Assembly: GCF_000283655.1 (NCBI RefSeq)
Contig: NC_016623.1
Coordinates: forward strand, 186,001 to 250,000
Length of the DNA: 64,000 bases
Reading direction: 5' to 3'
From: Azospirillum lipoferum 4B
Lineage (GTDB): Bacteria > Pseudomonadota > Alphaproteobacteria > Azospirillales > Azospirillaceae
This document shows positions 1 through 8,869 of this stretch, in pieces. A program made the position numbers and the translations under genes. The first letter of the stretch is position 1; each line of letters opens with the position of its first letter. Under the pieces are notes generated by a model that ran no database searches, was not told the DNA's origin, and saw only the letters and a program-made list of their open reading frames with translations.

Positions 1-512
1 ACGGCACCGAGATCGTCGATGATGGCCAGGGCCGTCAGGAAGATCTTGAGCGATGTCGGCACGCGCGACCCGAGGAGCGACAGGACGCCCAGGGCGAAGG
101 CGATGTCGGTCGCCGCCGGGATGGCCCAGCCGCGGATCGTTTCCGGATCGCTGCTGTTGAAGGCCACATAGATGAGAGCTGGCACCATCATGCCGCCGGC
201 CGCCGCCACGCCCGGCAGAATCCGGCGCGACCATGTGGAAAGCTGGCCGTCCAGCATCTCCCGCTTGATCTCCAGCCCGACCAGCAGGAAGAAGACAGCC
301 ATCAGGCCGTCATTGACCCAATGACCGATGCTGAGACCCAGAACATAGCTGTGCAACGTGCCGAAATAGATGCCCGACAGGGGCGAATTCGCAACGATCA
401 GGGCCAGCGCCGCGGCGACCATCAGAAGAATGCCACCCGACGCTTCGCTATCCATGAATTCCCTGAAAATGGAAATCGGGCGCCGGCGAGAGAGTTGCGT
501 CTTTTCCACCAT
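1..512 (-). CDS. nhaA: Na+/H+ antiporter NhaA, N-terminal part (cut by window edge)
   Basis: This is the first ~170 residues of an NhaA-family inner-membrane sodium/proton antiporter, which exchanges cytoplasmic Na+ (or Li+) for protons and supports pH and salt homeostasis. The reading frame shows the family's N-terminal signature: a SEASGGILL start of TM1, then [20 protein letters not shown], then [17 protein letters not shown] and ending in the [10 protein letters not shown] segment that holds the conserved transport aspartates. The start is the ATG at 512, which has AAGGA nine bases upstream. A second in-frame ATG at 455 would leave almost no residues before TM1, unlike known NhaA proteins. 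The rest of the gene lies left of position 1. A long hairpin-rich leader precedes it (see 547-659). Family assignment is near certain; ion preference is not visible here. Confidence 0.95.
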   Translation of the reverse strand, partial: MVEKTQLSRRRPISIFREFMDSEASGGILLMVAAALALIVANSPLSGIYFGTLHSYVLGLSIGHWVNDGLMAVFFLLVGLEIKREMLDGQLSTWSRRILPGVAAAGGMMVPALIYVAFNSSDPETIRGWAIPAATDIAFALGVLSLLGSRVPTSLKIFLTALAIIDDLGA

Positions 513-546
513 GGAATTCGGTCCTTATTCGATTCTTGTCGATAGA

Positions 547-659
547 GCTCCTGTCCCGCCACAGTGCCATCGGCGGGATACCTTGGAGCATATGGGGCCT
601 GAACGAGGGAAAACAGGGTGTGGCGCCCCGGAATATCCATCCCGGAGTGCCACAAACCC
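547..659 (-). promoter_or_regulatory. Structured 5' leader of nhaA (two strong stem-loops)
   Basis: The ~170 bases between the small upstream ORF and nhaA fold, on the minus strand, into two strong hairpins. The first (616-659) pairs GGGT..GTGGC with GCCAC.ACCC and has an inner CCGG/CCGG pair. The second (547-589) has an outer GCTCC/GGAGC stem and an inner TCCCGCC/GGCGGGA stem. Neither is followed by a T-run, so simple termination is unlikely. Leaders called nhaA-I and nhaA-II motifs are known upstream of nhaA genes, and nhaA-I is a lithium/sodium-class riboswitch. I cannot match their consensus by eye, so a riboswitch is a hypothesis. Confidence 0.4.
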
Positions 660-680
660 CTTGCCATGCCGTCCGGACGC

Positions 681-842
681 TCAGCCCAGGAGCTGGCTGA
701 AGAGAACACAGATCGTCAGCACCACGAGGCTTGCCGTGCCGGCCCAAGCCCAGGCGAACTGGAATTTGGTCGGCAGCAGTTCGCGCTCGAAATCGGAGGT
801 GAAGTTGTCCTTGACCGCCTCGATGGTCAGCCAGAACAGCAC
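681..842 (-). CDS. Small single-span membrane protein, uncharacterised
   Basis: A short frame downstream of tlyA has coding-like composition. It reads VLFWLTIEAVKDNF..., then a charged ELLPTKFQFAWAW stretch, then a clear C-terminal hydrophobic helix (TASLVVLTICVLFSQLLG), giving about 53 residues. The GTG at 842 is the only reasonable start in the last part of the frame. It lacks a good Shine-Dalgarno, and the frame stays open back to the tlyA stop at 927, so the true start may be further upstream. The ATG at about 882 is in another frame. It sits between tlyA and nhaA on the same strand and may be cotranscribed. No family recognised. Confidence 0.45.
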   Translation of the reverse strand: MLFWLTIEAVKDNFTSDFERELLPTKFQFAWAWAGTASLVVLTICVLFSQLLG

Positions 843-926
843 CGGCGAGAAAACCGGCCGTCGCGACAGAGCCGTGCCGCATGCAGGCTTACGGGCACCC
901 AGGTCGGGACTGCGGCTCCAGCCGGA

Positions 927-1670
<744 letters not shown>

Positions 1671-1752
1671 GCCGTCAGCCCTTCGCTCATCCCTTGCCGG
1701 CGCATTCCTGACGCGGAACGGCCGGAAGGGCAAGCCCCGGAGACCGGATTCG

Positions 1753-2784
1753 TCAGGCGGCGGGGAAGTCGACGGTCACGCGGGTGCCATAGGGGCTGCT
1801 GTCCACGCTCATCCTGCCGCGCAGCTGGCCGACGAAGGCGCGCACCACCTTCAACCCCAGCGTGGCTGCACGGGCGACGTCGAGGCCCGGCGGCAGTCCG
1901 GTACCCCGGTCGGAGATCTCCAGGCGGACGGTATCGCCACCGGCGCGGCCGAGCCGCACATCGATGGTACCGGGCGCCCCGGCCGGGAAGGCGTGGCGGG
2001 CTGCATTGCCGACCAGTTCGCTGACGATCAGGCTGAAGGGGATGATCGAATCCACCGGAATTTCCGTCGCCTCCGCCGCGACATGGATGCAGTGGGCGCC
2101 GGGAAGCGTCGCTTCCAATTCCTGGCAGAGTTCGCGCAGATGCGGCGCCATGTCGACGGTGCCGGCACGCAATGCACCGTGGGTGCGCTGGTGGGCCTGG
2201 GTGACGATGCCGACACGGCCGCCAGCGCTTTGAAGGGCGCGGCGGACCTCGGGATCCTTGCTGGACAGCGTCTGCAGGGTCAGCAGGCTGGAGACGAGTT
2301 GCAGCGTGTTCTTCAGCCGGTGGCTGACGTCGCGCAGGCGCCGGTCATGCTCGGCGACCGACTCCGGCAATTCATCCGCCGTGACGATCAGGGCGCGGAC
2401 GATGCCGTTGAGGCCCAGTATCGGGGTGACGCGCACATCCCAGAACCGCTCGCCGTCCGGTGCGCGGTCGCTCGCGGCCCGGCTGCGCTGCGGCCGACCG
2501 CTGTTGCGCGCTTCCGCCAGCAGCGCCGGCGACAAGGCGGGAAAGCTCACCGTCATGCCGGAGCCAGCAACCACGCCCAGCGCGCGGAAGGCACCGTTGG
2601 CGAAGCTGCAGCAGTCGCCCTCCCCCTCCACCAGGGCGGTCGGGGTTGGCGTCTGGTCCAGCAGGCAGCGCAGCAGCGCCGGATCGTCGACGCATGAGCC
2701 ACTGGCTTCCGCCGCCCGCCCCGCGCCGGGATCCGTCCCGAACTCCGCGTTCCGGTACGCCGTGACCGCCATGATGTGCGCCAT
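1753..2784 (-). CDS. Sensor histidine kinase of the HisKA_2 (HWE-like) type
   Basis: A soluble 343-residue histidine kinase with no transmembrane segment. Residues ~35-140 form a PAS-like sensor (LLDQTPTPTALVEGEG..., FANGAFRALG, then GERFWDVRVTPILG). The phosphoacceptor box RDVSHRLKNTLQLV places the histidine at about residue 155, in the HisKA_2 form common in alphaproteobacterial general-stress and light-response kinases. The C-terminal ATPase domain shows SLIVSELVGNAARHAF (N box) and EISDRGTGLP (G1). The ATG at 2784 was chosen; a longer frame upstream is arginine/proline-rich and unlike coding sequence. No response regulator is adjacent, so the partner is unknown. Its place between dxs and tlyA is unusual. 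Confidence 0.88.
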   Translation of the reverse strand: MAHIMAVTAYRNAEFGTDPGAGRAAEASGSCVDDPALLRCLLDQTPTPTALVEGEGDCCSFANGAFRALGVVAGSGMTVSFPALSPALLAEARNSGRPQRSRAASDRAPDGERFWDVRVTPILGLNGIVRALIVTADELPESVAEHDRRLRDVSHRLKNTLQLVSSLLTLQTLSSKDPEVRRALQSAGGRVGIVTQAHQRTHGALRAGTVDMAPHLRELCQELEATLPGAHCIHVAAEATEIPVDSIIPFSLIVSELVGNAARHAFPAGAPGTIDVRLGRAGGDTVRLEISDRGTGLPPGLDVARAATLGLKVVRAFVGQLRGRMSVDSSPYGTRVTVDFPAA

Positions 2785-2974
2785 CGCCCCTGATCCCGTA
2801 GCCGTCCCGCGTGCTGCCGGCACCTCCACCGTTACAGAGGAGCTGCCTATCCAGCCTACGCAGTTTAAGGCGGCGCTCGCGCTCGGCACCAGTCCAACAA
2901 CCCGAAACTTTCCTAGACAAATGGCATTACGACATTCGGATGGTTTCGGGGGGTACGGCGATCTGGATCGTCGG

Positions 2975-4888
2975 TCAGGCCCGTGCTGCGGCACTCTCGA
3001 TGCCCAGCGCCTGAAGCGCGGTGCGGACGATGTGCTGGGCGGTCAGGCCGGCCGCTTCATACTGCTTGGCCGGTGAATCGTGGTCGAGATAGAGGTCGGG
3101 CAGAACCATCGGACGGATCTTCAGCCCGCCGTCCAGCAGGCCCGCCGTCGCCAGGAACTGCAGCACGAAGCTGCCGAAGCCGCCGACCGATCCCTCCTCG
3201 ATGGTGATCAGCACCTCATGCTCCAGCGCGAGGCGGCGAACCAGATCCTCGTCCAGCGGCTTGGCGAAGCGGGCGTCGGCCAGGGTGGTCGACAGGCCGC
3301 GCGCCGCCAGTTCCGCCGCGGCGCGACGCCCCTCGCCCAGGCGGGTGCCATAGCTGAGGATGGCGATCTTGGTACCTTCCTGCAGGATGCGGCCCTTGCC
3401 GATCGGCAGGATGCTGCCGCGGTCGGGCAGTTCCAGCCCGACACCCTCGCCGCGCGGATAGCGCAGGGCCGAGGCGCGGTCGTCGATGGCCGCCTGGGTC
3501 GCCACCATATGCATCAGCTCCAGCTCGTCCGCCGCCGCCATCAGCACGATGTCGGGCAGGCAGCCGAGATAGGCGGTGTCGAAGGACCCGGCATGGGTCG
3601 CCCCGTCCGCCCCCACCAGACCGGCGCGGTCCAGCGCAAAGCGCACCGGCAGATGCTGCAGCACCACGTCATGGATGACCTGATCGTAGGCGCGCTGCAG
3701 GAAGGTGGAATAGATGGCACAGAAGGGCTTGAACCCCTCCGTCGCCATGCCGGCGGCGAAGGTCACCGCATGCTGTTCGGCGATGCCGACATCGAAGCAG
3801 CGGTCGGGAAAGCGCTCCCCGAACAGGTCCAGCCCGGTACCGGACGGCATGGCGGCGGTGATGCCGACGATGGACGGATCGGCCGCGGCCTCCGCGATCA
3901 GGCTCTGCGCGAAGACGCGGGTGTAGGTCGGGGCATTGGACTTCGGCTTGGACTGGGTGCCGGTCACCACGTCGAACTTGGCGACGGCGTGCAGCTTGTC
4001 GGCCGATTCCTCCGCCGGGCCATAGCCCTTGCCCTTCTTGGTGACGACATGGATCAGCACCGGCTTGTCGTCGTCGGCGTCGCGGACATTCTGCAGCACC
4101 GGCAGCAGATGGTCCAGGTTATGGCCGTCGATCGGGCCGATGTAGTAGAAGCCCAGCTCCTCGAACAGGGTGCCGCCGGTGACCATGCCGCGGGCGTATT
4201 CCTCCGCCCGGCGGGCGGCGTTGCGCAGCGGGCGCGGCAGCTGGTCGGCGATCTCCTTCGCCAGATGGCGCAGCGACAGGTACGGCTTGGAGGAGATCAG
4301 CCGCGACAGATAGGCGCTCATCGCGCCCACCGGCGGGGCGATGGACATGTCGTTGTCGTTGAGGATGACGATCAGCCGCGACTTGGTGGACGCCGCGTTG
4401 TTCATCGCCTCGTACGCCATGCCGGCGCTCATCGAGCCGTCGCCGATCACGGCGATGACGTTGCGCTGCTCCCCCTTGATCCTGCTGGCGACGGCCATGC
4501 CGAGCCCGGCGGAGATGGAGGTGGAGCTGTGGCCGGCGCCGAACGGGTCGTACTCGCTTTCCGACCGTTTGGTGAAGCCGCTCAAGCCCCCGCCCATGCG
4601 GAGCGTGCGGATGCGGTCGCGCCGCCCGGTCAGGATCTTGTGCGGATAGCACTGATGCCCGACATCCCAGATCAGCCGGTCATAGGGCGTGTCGAACACG
4701 TAATGGAGCGCAACCGTCAGCTCGACCACCCCAAGCCCGGCACCGAGATGGCCGCCGGTCACCGATACGGCGTCCACGGTCTCGGTGCGCAACTCGTCTG
4801 CGAACTGGCGGAGCTGCTCGGGCTTCAGGGCCCGCAGCTTGGCTGGCGTCGGACAAAGGTCGAGCAGCGGAGTCTTGGTGGCGGTCAC
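2975..4888 (-). CDS. dxs: 1-deoxy-D-xylulose-5-phosphate synthase
   Basis: DXS is a thiamine-diphosphate enzyme that condenses pyruvate and glyceraldehyde 3-phosphate, the entry step of the MEP pathway to isoprenoids (also feeding thiamine and pyridoxal synthesis). The 637-residue frame has the expected order: an N-terminal TPP-binding domain with [14 protein letters not shown] and the [16 protein letters not shown] motif, a middle pyrimidine-binding domain with [18 protein letters not shown], and a C-terminal transketolase domain ending with [13 protein letters not shown]. The length is normal. It lies 24 bases after ispA on the same strand, so entry enzyme and prenyl synthase are probably made from one transcript. 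Confidence 0.97.
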   Translation of the reverse strand: MTATKTPLLDLCPTPAKLRALKPEQLRQFADELRTETVDAVSVTGGHLGAGLGVVELTVALHYVFDTPYDRLIWDVGHQCYPHKILTGRRDRIRTLRMGGGLSGFTKRSESEYDPFGAGHSSTSISAGLGMAVASRIKGEQRNVIAVIGDGSMSAGMAYEAMNNAASTKSRLIVILNDNDMSIAPPVGAMSAYLSRLISSKPYLSLRHLAKEIADQLPRPLRNAARRAEEYARGMVTGGTLFEELGFYYIGPIDGHNLDHLLPVLQNVRDADDDKPVLIHVVTKKGKGYGPAEESADKLHAVAKFDVVTGTQSKPKSNAPTYTRVFAQSLIAEAAADPSIVGITAAMPSGTGLDLFGERFPDRCFDVGIAEQHAVTFAAGMATEGFKPFCAIYSTFLQRAYDQVIHDVVLQHLPVRFALDRAGLVGADGATHAGSFDTAYLGCLPDIVLMAAADELELMHMVATQAAIDDRASALRYPRGEGVGLELPDRGSILPIGKGRILQEGTKIAILSYGTRLGEGRRAAAELAARGLSTTLADARFAKPLDEDLVRRLALEHEVLITIEEGSVGGFGSFVLQFLATAGLLDGGLKIRPMVLPDLYLDHDSPAKQYEAAGLTAQHIVRTALQALGIESAAARA

Positions 4889-4912
4889 GTCGTGATGGTC
4901 CTCAAGCTCTGG

Positions 4913-5815
4913 TCAGGCGCGGCGCGCGACGACGAAGTCGGCGACCGCCTTCAACATATCGGCACGCCCATCGAAAATGTCCAAGTGCTGCGATGCCTGA
5001 TTGGCGAGCATCTCCGCCTGGGCGCGGGCACGGTCGCGGCCGAGGATCGACACGAAGGTCGCCTTGCCGGCCTGGGCGTCGCGGCCGACCGTCTTGCCGG
5101 TCTCCTCCGCCGTGCCCTCGACGTCCAGAAGGTCGTCGACGATCTGGAAGGCGAGGCCGAGGTCGTGGGCGTAGGCGCGGAGCGCCGTGCGCTGCGGCGG
5201 GTTGGCCTTGCCCAGGATGCCGCCGGCTTCGCAGGAATAGGCGATCATCTCGCCGGTCTTCATGCGCTGCAGCCGGGTGGTGGTGCCGAGGTCGAAGGTC
5301 TCGTGCTCCGCGATCAGGTCCAGCATCTGGCCGCCGACCATGCCGTGGCCGCCGGACGCCTTGGCCAGGGCCGTCACCAGCTGGCAGCGGATGTTGGGAT
5401 CCTCGTGCGTCGCCGGATCGGCCAGCACCTCGAAGGCGAAGGTCAGCAGCCCATCGCCGGCCAGGATGGCGGTGGCCTCGTCGAACTGGCGGTGGCAGGT
5501 CGGACGGCCGCGCCGCAGCTCGCCGTCGTCCATCGCCGGCAGGTCGTCGTGGATCAGCGAATAGCTGTGGACCATCTCGACGGCCGCGGCGACGCGGATG
5601 GCGCAGTCGGCATTGACGCCGAACAGGGCCGCGGACTGCATCACCAGGAAGGGGCGCAGCCGCTTGCCGCCGTTCAGGCAGCCATAGCGCATGGCGTCGA
5701 ACACCCGCGCCTCGGCCAAGTCGGTGGTCGGCAGCAGGGCGTTGATCCTGTCCTCGACCGCCTGGGCGATGTCGGCCAGGGCGGCTTTGAACTCGGTCGG
5801 GGAAATGGTCTGCAC
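4913..5815 (-). CDS. ispA: Farnesyl diphosphate synthase (short-chain polyprenyl synthase)
   Basis: Makes farnesyl (or geranyl) diphosphate from IPP and DMAPP, the substrate for undecaprenyl, ubiquinone and hopanoid synthesis. The first aspartate-rich motif DDLPAMDD lies at about residues 90-97 within SYSLIHDDLPAMDDGELRRG, the lysine/arginine motif is NGGKRLRP at about 48-55, and the second aspartate-rich motif is FQIVDDLLDVEG near residue 230. The length (300) and the two residues between DD and DD fit IspA-type enzymes. The ATG follows the xseB stop by one base, so translation is coupled. Chain length cannot be proven from sequence alone. Confidence 0.95.
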   Translation of the reverse strand: MQTISPTEFKAALADIAQAVEDRINALLPTTDLAEARVFDAMRYGCLNGGKRLRPFLVMQSAALFGVNADCAIRVAAAVEMVHSYSLIHDDLPAMDDGELRRGRPTCHRQFDEATAILAGDGLLTFAFEVLADPATHEDPNIRCQLVTALAKASGGHGMVGGQMLDLIAEHETFDLGTTTRLQRMKTGEMIAYSCEAGGILGKANPPQRTALRAYAHDLGLAFQIVDDLLDVEGTAEETGKTVGRDAQAGKATFVSILGRDRARAQAEMLANQASQHLDIFDGRADMLKAVADFVVARRA

Positions 5816-5816
5816 G

Positions 5817-6113
5817 TCAGTCGATCCGGGCGGGTTCTGTGCCGAGGGAGCCGTCGGCGCTCACGGTGATGCGGTCGATCTTGGCCTGCGCCTCGCGCAG
5901 CTTCATCTCGCAATGGCGCTTCAGCGCCGTGCCCCGCTCGTAGGAAGAGATGGCGTCGTCGAGCTTGCCGCGCCCTTCCTCGAGCTGGCGGACGATCCGC
6001 TCCAGTTCGGCGAGCGCGTCCTCGAAGCTGAGGGCGGCGATGTCGGGCGGAATGGCGGCGCCGGAAACAGGGGCGGAAGACGTCGTGGAAGGGGGCATGT
6101 CGGGCAGAACCAT
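5817..6113 (-). CDS. xseB: Exodeoxyribonuclease VII small subunit
   Basis: XseB is the small helical subunit that packs along XseA in exonuclease VII, a single-strand-specific nuclease of mismatch and recombination repair. The core motif SFEDALAELERIVRQLEEG, followed by KLDDAISSYERGTALKRHCEMKLREAQAKID, is diagnostic. The start is the ATG at 6113, which has GAGG eight bases upstream; starting at 6098 would drop five residues and has no good ribosome site. The protein has about 98 residues with a disordered N-terminus rich in Pro/Ser/Ala. The stop lies one base before the ispA ATG. xseA is not in the window. Confidence 0.94.
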   Translation of the reverse strand: MVLPDMPPSTTSSAPVSGAAIPPDIAALSFEDALAELERIVRQLEEGRGKLDDAISSYERGTALKRHCEMKLREAQAKIDRITVSADGSLGTEPARID

Positions 6114-6277
6114 CGATGGGACCTCAAGCCCGCGAAGGTATGCCCCGCCCACGTCCGGCGCAAGGCCCGAGGCGCTCCTCCGCCCCGGCCATTGCGGCCT
6201 ATGTGCGGCCTATGCGTTCGGGCAGCCCCTCCCCCTTTCGGAAGAATGGAGCGCCCGGCCGACCGGGAAGCCGCATG

Positions 6278-7207
6278 TCAGCAGTACATCAATTCGCGCA
6301 CATGGGCGGCGCTGGCGGAGGCAAGGGCGCGCAGGTTGTAGCCCCCCTCCAGAACCGAGACGATGCGCGCCCCGCAATGGGTGCGGGCCAGTTCGCCCAG
6401 CTTGCGGGTGGCCCAGACGAAATCGTCGTCGATCAGGTGCAGGCCGGCCAGAGGATCGCGCGAATGGGCGTCGAATCCGGCGGAGATGATCAGCAGGTCC
6501 GGCTTGAAATGGTCGATGGCCGGCAGGATGACGTGGGTCATGGCATGCCGGAACTCCGGCGACCCCGCCATCGCCGGCAGCGGCGCATTGACACAGTTGC
6601 CGTACTCGCCCTTCTCGCCCGCATCGCCGGTGCCGGGATAGAGCGGCGACTGGTGGGTCGAGCAATAGAGCATGTCCGGGTCGTGCTGCAGGATGTCCTG
6701 CGTGCCGTTGCCGTGGTGGACGTCGAAATCCATCACCGCCACGCGCTGCAGCCCGTGCGCGGCGCGGGCGTGATAGGCGCCGACCGCCGCGTTGTTGAAC
6801 AGGCAGAAGCCCATCGCCTTGTCCCGCTCCGCATGGTGGCCGGGCGGGCGCACGGCGCAGAAGGCGTTGCGCGACTGGCCGGTCGCCACCGCGTCGACCG
6901 CGGCGCAGACCGCGCCGGCCGCACGCAGCGCAGCCTCCCCCGATCCGGGCGAGACGACCGTGTCGGCATCGACGCCGGCATGCTCCACCTCCGGAATCAG
7001 CGACAGCACGCGGTCGATGTGCTCCTGCGGATGCGCGCGCAGGAGCTGTTCCACCGTGGCGCGCGGCGCCTCCTGCCGTTCCAGCATGTGGAACTCCTCC
7101 GTTTCCAGCGCGGCGAGCACGGCACGCAGGCGGTCGGAGCATTCGGGATGACCGAGACCCGTATCGTGCTCCAGGCACGCCGGGTGGGTGAACAGGGTGG
7201 TGAACAT
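6278..7207 (-). CDS. Histone-deacetylase-like amidohydrolase
   Basis: A 309-residue member of the class II HDAC / acetylpolyamine amidohydrolase superfamily, zinc enzymes that remove acetyl groups from lysines or small acetylated amines. The catalytic histidine pair is in RPPGHHA (~120-126) and the zinc-binding aspartate/histidine in DFDVHHGNGTQ (~160-170); the second zinc aspartate is in ISAGFDAHSRDPLAGL and the catalytic tyrosine region in VLEGGYNL. The ATG at 7207 fits the family start (FTHPACLEHDTGLGHPE). It heads the xseB-ispA-dxs run on the same strand, a neighbourhood repeated in other alphaproteobacteria. The natural substrate is unknown; protein lysine or polyamine are both possible. 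Confidence 0.93.
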   Translation of the reverse strand: MFTTLFTHPACLEHDTGLGHPECSDRLRAVLAALETEEFHMLERQEAPRATVEQLLRAHPQEHIDRVLSLIPEVEHAGVDADTVVSPGSGEAALRAAGAVCAAVDAVATGQSRNAFCAVRPPGHHAERDKAMGFCLFNNAAVGAYHARAAHGLQRVAVMDFDVHHGNGTQDILQHDPDMLYCSTHQSPLYPGTGDAGEKGEYGNCVNAPLPAMAGSPEFRHAMTHVILPAIDHFKPDLLIISAGFDAHSRDPLAGLHLIDDDFVWATRKLGELARTHCGARIVSVLEGGYNLRALASASAAHVRELMYC

Positions 7208-7401
7208 CGATTTTTCGGTCGTTATCGTTGATTTTCGGGTGGCGTTTGCAGCGTTTCCAAAAACCATTCTTCCCGGATCGCTAATGAAAGTACAGGCTGA
7301 ATCCAGGACGATTCGTCACAGCCCACTTTCGGGGGCCGGGGCAATCCGTGACACGATACGATCGTAACGGCAACGATGGGCCGACGGGGAGCGGCCCGGG
7401 C

Positions 7402-7629
7402 TCACGCCGTCCGCTCGATGACGAAGCGGAGGATGCCGTCCTGCTCGCCGACCGACAGCAGGCGGTTGCCCGTCGCCTCGCAGAAGGCGGGGAAGTCCTT
7501 GCGGGCACCGGGATCGGTCGCCTCCACGGTCAGGGTTTCGCCGATGGCGATGGCCCTGATCGCCTTGCGGGCGCGCAGAACGGGAAGCGGGCACTGCAAG
7601 CCCTTGGTATCCAACGGATGATCGGTCAT
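7402..7629 (-). CDS. tusA: TusA/SirA-family sulfur carrier protein
   Basis: A 75-residue sulfur-relay protein. The active CPxP motif is seen as LQCPLP, with the persulfide-carrying cysteine at residue 13, in the DTKGLQCPLPVLRARKAI context standard for TusA. TusA proteins carry persulfide sulfur from cysteine desulfurases or rhodaneses to tRNA thiolation, molybdopterin or sulfur-oxidation enzymes. It is divergent from an ArsR-type gene whose product has the cysteine pair of persulfide sensors, suggesting a sulfur-stress role. No tRNA-modification or dsr/sox genes are adjacent, so the target pathway is open. Confidence 0.9.
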   Translation of the reverse strand: MTDHPLDTKGLQCPLPVLRARKAIRAIAIGETLTVEATDPGARKDFPAFCEATGNRLLSVGEQDGILRFVIERTA

Positions 7630-7838
7630 GAACGAAATGCTATCCTACCTGAAAACCGGTGTCATCGACCGATGATGGACATGGAGCGTCGGACTCGTCA
7701 AACGCAACCATCGGGTGTCTCATCCTTCCGTCTATTATTCCGTTATGCGAGAAAAAAGCGGTGATCGGCGGTAATGGCAACGCCCAAGTCGACACGGTGA
7801 CAATCGGTGCCAGCGTCCGGATGACGGAATCCCACAGG

Positions 7839-7868
7839 TGGACAATTCCCGTGCGGTACGAATATACT
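7839..7868 (+). promoter_or_regulatory. Probable sigma-70 promoter of the ArsR-type gene, with embedded inverted repeat
   Basis: A TGGACA -35 (7839-7844) and a TATACT -10 (7863-7868) are separated by 18 bases, each one base off the consensus. This would start RNA about 80 bases before the ArsR-type ATG. An ATTC..GAAT inverted repeat (7845-7848 and 7860-7863, 11 bases between) lies in the spacer, where a repressor would block the polymerase. As I recall it, the SqrR/BigR-type consensus is ATTC-N8-GAAT, so the spacing here differs. The rest of 7630-7838 holds no gene that I can support. Confidence 0.55.
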
Positions 7869-7954
7869 AGGATACGAGCATTTTTCTTTACCGGACCGCG
7901 CAATGACGGGCCGGTTGTAAAACGAATCGGAACGGACAGGGCAACGGGAAAGCG

Positions 7955-8338
7955 ATGAATATCGAGGATTTGCAGGCAAACGCCCGTCGGGCGAGCGCGC
8001 TGCTGAAGGCGATGTGCAATGAGCGGCGCCTTCTCATCCTGTGCCATCTGAGCCAGGGCGAACGGTCGGTGGGCGAACTGGAGGATCTGGTCGGGCTAAG
8101 CCAGTCGGCGCTGTCGCAGCATCTGGCCCGGCTGCGCAACGACAATCTGGTCCGCACGCGCCGCAGCGCCCAGAACATCTACTACTCGCTGAACGGGCAC
8201 GAGGCGCAGACGATCATGACGACGCTGCACGGCCTCTATTGCATCCCGGCAGAGGAAGCGGCCGACGGCCGCGACGGCGATTCCGCGAAAGAATCCGGTA
8301 ACGACCGTTCCGACCTTTGCGCCGCAGCAGCCGGCTGA
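7955..8338 (+). CDS. ArsR-family repressor with SqrR/BigR-like cysteine pair
   Basis: A 127-residue winged-helix regulator: ALLKAMCNERRLLILCHLSQGE, recognition helix region VGLSQSALSQHLARLRNDNLV, then the wing RRSAQNIYYSL. Two cysteines stand out: C30 (in LILCHL) and C96 (in LHGLYC). Their separation of 66 residues equals that of the redox pair in SqrR (C41/C107) and BigR (C42/C108), which form a tetrasulfide bridge with reactive sulfur and then release DNA. No ArsR metal motif (CxCxxC) is present. The C-terminus after residue 100 is a disordered acidic tail. The neighbouring divergent tusA fits sulfur sensing. Persulfide response is inferred. Confidence 0.88.
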   Translation: MNIEDLQANARRASALLKAMCNERRLLILCHLSQGERSVGELEDLVGLSQSALSQHLARLRNDNLVRTRRSAQNIYYSLNGHEAQTIMTTLHGLYCIPAEEAADGRDGDSAKESGNDRSDLCAAAAG

Positions 8339-8376
8339 ACCACCGAACCGCACACCCGCAGTGAGGGGCGCAAGCC

Positions 8377-8769
8377 TCAGTCGCGCGCCAGCAGCGCCGC
8401 GGCCGCCAGCGCCACCCATCCCAGCATGAAGCTCCATCCCCCGGCGGGCGCGGTCATCGGCACCGGCAGCGGTCCGACCGTGGCCAGCGCATAGAGCGTG
8501 CCGCAGAACAGCAGAATTCCGGCGCAGAACAGCCACCCCGCCACCCGCAGGGCCAGTTGCCCGCCAGCCCGTCCACCCAGCCGGCCGGCCAGCGCCACCA
8601 GCAGCACCAGCGCCAGCGCGTGCGCCATCTGATACAGCCCGGCGGTACGGAACCACTCCTGCGCCTGCGGCTGGCCCGCCAGTCCGTGGCTGGCATAGGC
8701 GCCGGCGGCGACCGCGACGGCGCCGTTCAGCGCAGCGAAGACGATCCAGATGCGGTCGATCACTCCCAC
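8377..8769 (-). CDS. DUF423 family small membrane protein
   Basis: A four-helix inner-membrane protein of the DUF423 (YgdD-like) family. Diagnostic features are the N-terminal AALNGAVAVAAGAYASHGL segment, the YQMAHALALVLLVAL helix and the LFCGTLYAL helix. Function is unknown in all bacteria. The GTG at 8769 is preferred because an AGGAAGGGA ribosome site sits ~9 bases before it; the upstream ATG at 8790 would place that site inside the gene. The length is then about 130 residues, normal for the family. The gene is convergent with the ArsR-type regulator and its 5' end is divergent from a glycosyltransferase. Confidence 0.88.
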   Translation of the reverse strand: MGVIDRIWIVFAALNGAVAVAAGAYASHGLAGQPQAQEWFRTAGLYQMAHALALVLLVALAGRLGGRAGGQLALRVAGWLFCAGILLFCGTLYALATVGPLPVPMTAPAGGWSFMLGWVALAAAALLARD

Positions 8770-8869
8770 GGGCGTTCTTCCCTTCCTCACCGATCACCAC
8801 CGGCCGACGGGCGGTGCTATCCTGCCGCCTGTCTACACGCAGGGCGCCCGCGCGGGCAAGAAAACGACC

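Noticed and set aside
7659-7958. Plus-strand 99-codon frame between tusA and the ArsR-type gene
   Set aside because: It spans the mapped -35/-10 promoter, has no ribosome site and no family features.
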